Source: Flavobacteriales bacterium UBA5871 (GTDB taxonomy: Bacteria > Bacteroidota > Bacteroidia > Flavobacteriales_D > Crocinitomicaceae). Taken from it: a DNA stretch of 6,126 nucleotides. The stretch's first letter is position 1; every line of letters starts with the position of its first letter. Under the pieces are notes generated by a model. That model saw only the letters and a program-made list of their open reading frames with translations. It was not told the DNA's origin and searched no databases. The stretch spans positions 8,185 through 14,310 of the forward strand of contig DJFN01000140.1 of NCBI GenBank assembly GCA_002432085.1. The letters are read 5' to 3'. Of the stretch, positions 5,873 through 6,126 are shown piece after piece. The position numbers and the translations under genes were made by a program.

Positions 5873-6126
5873 ATGAAAACACTTGTCATCTTCCTGCTAA
5901 CCTGTTTCAGCTTCACACCGGCTTTCGGCGATGGTCCGCGCTATTTTATAGACGAAGCTGCCAAGACCATCATCACCTGGGATCCGTATGAAGCAACTAC
6001 CAGCGGCGACGGCGATCTTTCCTGTGGCGACGCCATTTACATCCAGACAACGAATACCGGCGGCTTGATCGTTTCCTCGCTGCACGGCGACATTAAGAAA
6101 GAGCTGCTTTCTCTGCCCGGGGAGCT
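5873..6126 (+). CDS. Exported protein of unknown function, cut by the window end
   Basis: The first 84 codons of an open frame running off the right edge. The ATG is followed by a convincing signal peptide, MKTLVIFLLTCFSFTPAFG, with likely cleavage after Gly19. The mature start reads DGPRYFIDEAAKTIITWDPYEA, then a Gly/Asp-rich SGDGDLSCGDAIYIQTTNTGG section (44-64). I do not recognise the family, and nothing supports an enzymatic role from this part. Cysteine residues remain at positions 11 (in the signal) and 51. Apart from a similar signal peptide it shows no clear likeness to the preceding protein. It follows that gene by 50 bases on the same strand, so cotranscription is plausible, although a one-mismatch -7-like box TAGCTTCG lies at 5852-5859. 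Confidence 0.78.
   Translation, partial: MKTLVIFLLTCFSFTPAFGDGPRYFIDEAAKTIITWDPYEATTSGDGDLSCGDAIYIQTTNTGGLIVSSLHGDIKKELLSLPGE

Noticed and set aside
5897..6085. Minus-strand frame of 62 codons at the right edge
   Set aside because: It lies opposite the plus-strand gene with a clear signal peptide and carries no features of its own.

Overview
The window looks like chromosomal DNA from a free-living or environmental member of the Bacteroidota. Four things point there. One start codon is preceded by an almost ideal Bacteroidota promoter (TTTG, 20 bases, TATATTTG). Clear Shine-Dalgarno sites are largely absent. The signal peptides are of the short '...SFA-Q' type. The adenylyltransferase-rhodanese fusion is of a form I associate with this phylum. 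I cannot name a genus from the sequence.

Layout. Positions 1-195 hold no gene. They hold a nested repeat: degenerate inverted arms of an AATTCGT-type intergenic repeat around a perfect 9-bp hairpin. Three transcription units then run on the minus strand. Read 5' to 3' along the minus strand, the first is a MoeB/ThiF-rhodanese fusion (4436-3300) followed after 3 bases by a membrane sensor histidine kinase (3296-1953), evidently one operon. The second is a lipoprotein with features of a periplasmic solute-binding protein (1691-819), with its own promoter placed so close to the ATG that the mRNA may be leaderless. The third is a small two-helix membrane protein of unknown function (660-196). On the plus strand, diverging from the adenylyltransferase gene, are two genes for exported proteins of unknown function: a complete 409-residue protein with YD-like beta motifs (4593-5822) and the first 84 codons of another (5873 to the window end).

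How the genes relate. The adenylyltransferase-rhodanese protein should activate and thiolate a small ubiquitin-like sulfur-carrier protein, but no carrier gene (MoaD/ThiS type) and no other cofactor gene lies nearby. The histidine kinase has all catalytic boxes but no response regulator in the window, and the lipoprotein has no transporter genes beside it. The genes therefore look like separate housekeeping and accessory functions rather than one pathway.

I see no phage, CRISPR, insertion sequence, tRNA or rRNA, and no convincing new multi-gene system. The items most worth a second look are the loss of both zinc-binding CxxC pairs in the adenylyltransferase, the leaderless-type promoter, the 5' repeat element, and the twin ATGAAA start with competing hairpins at 4577-4606.
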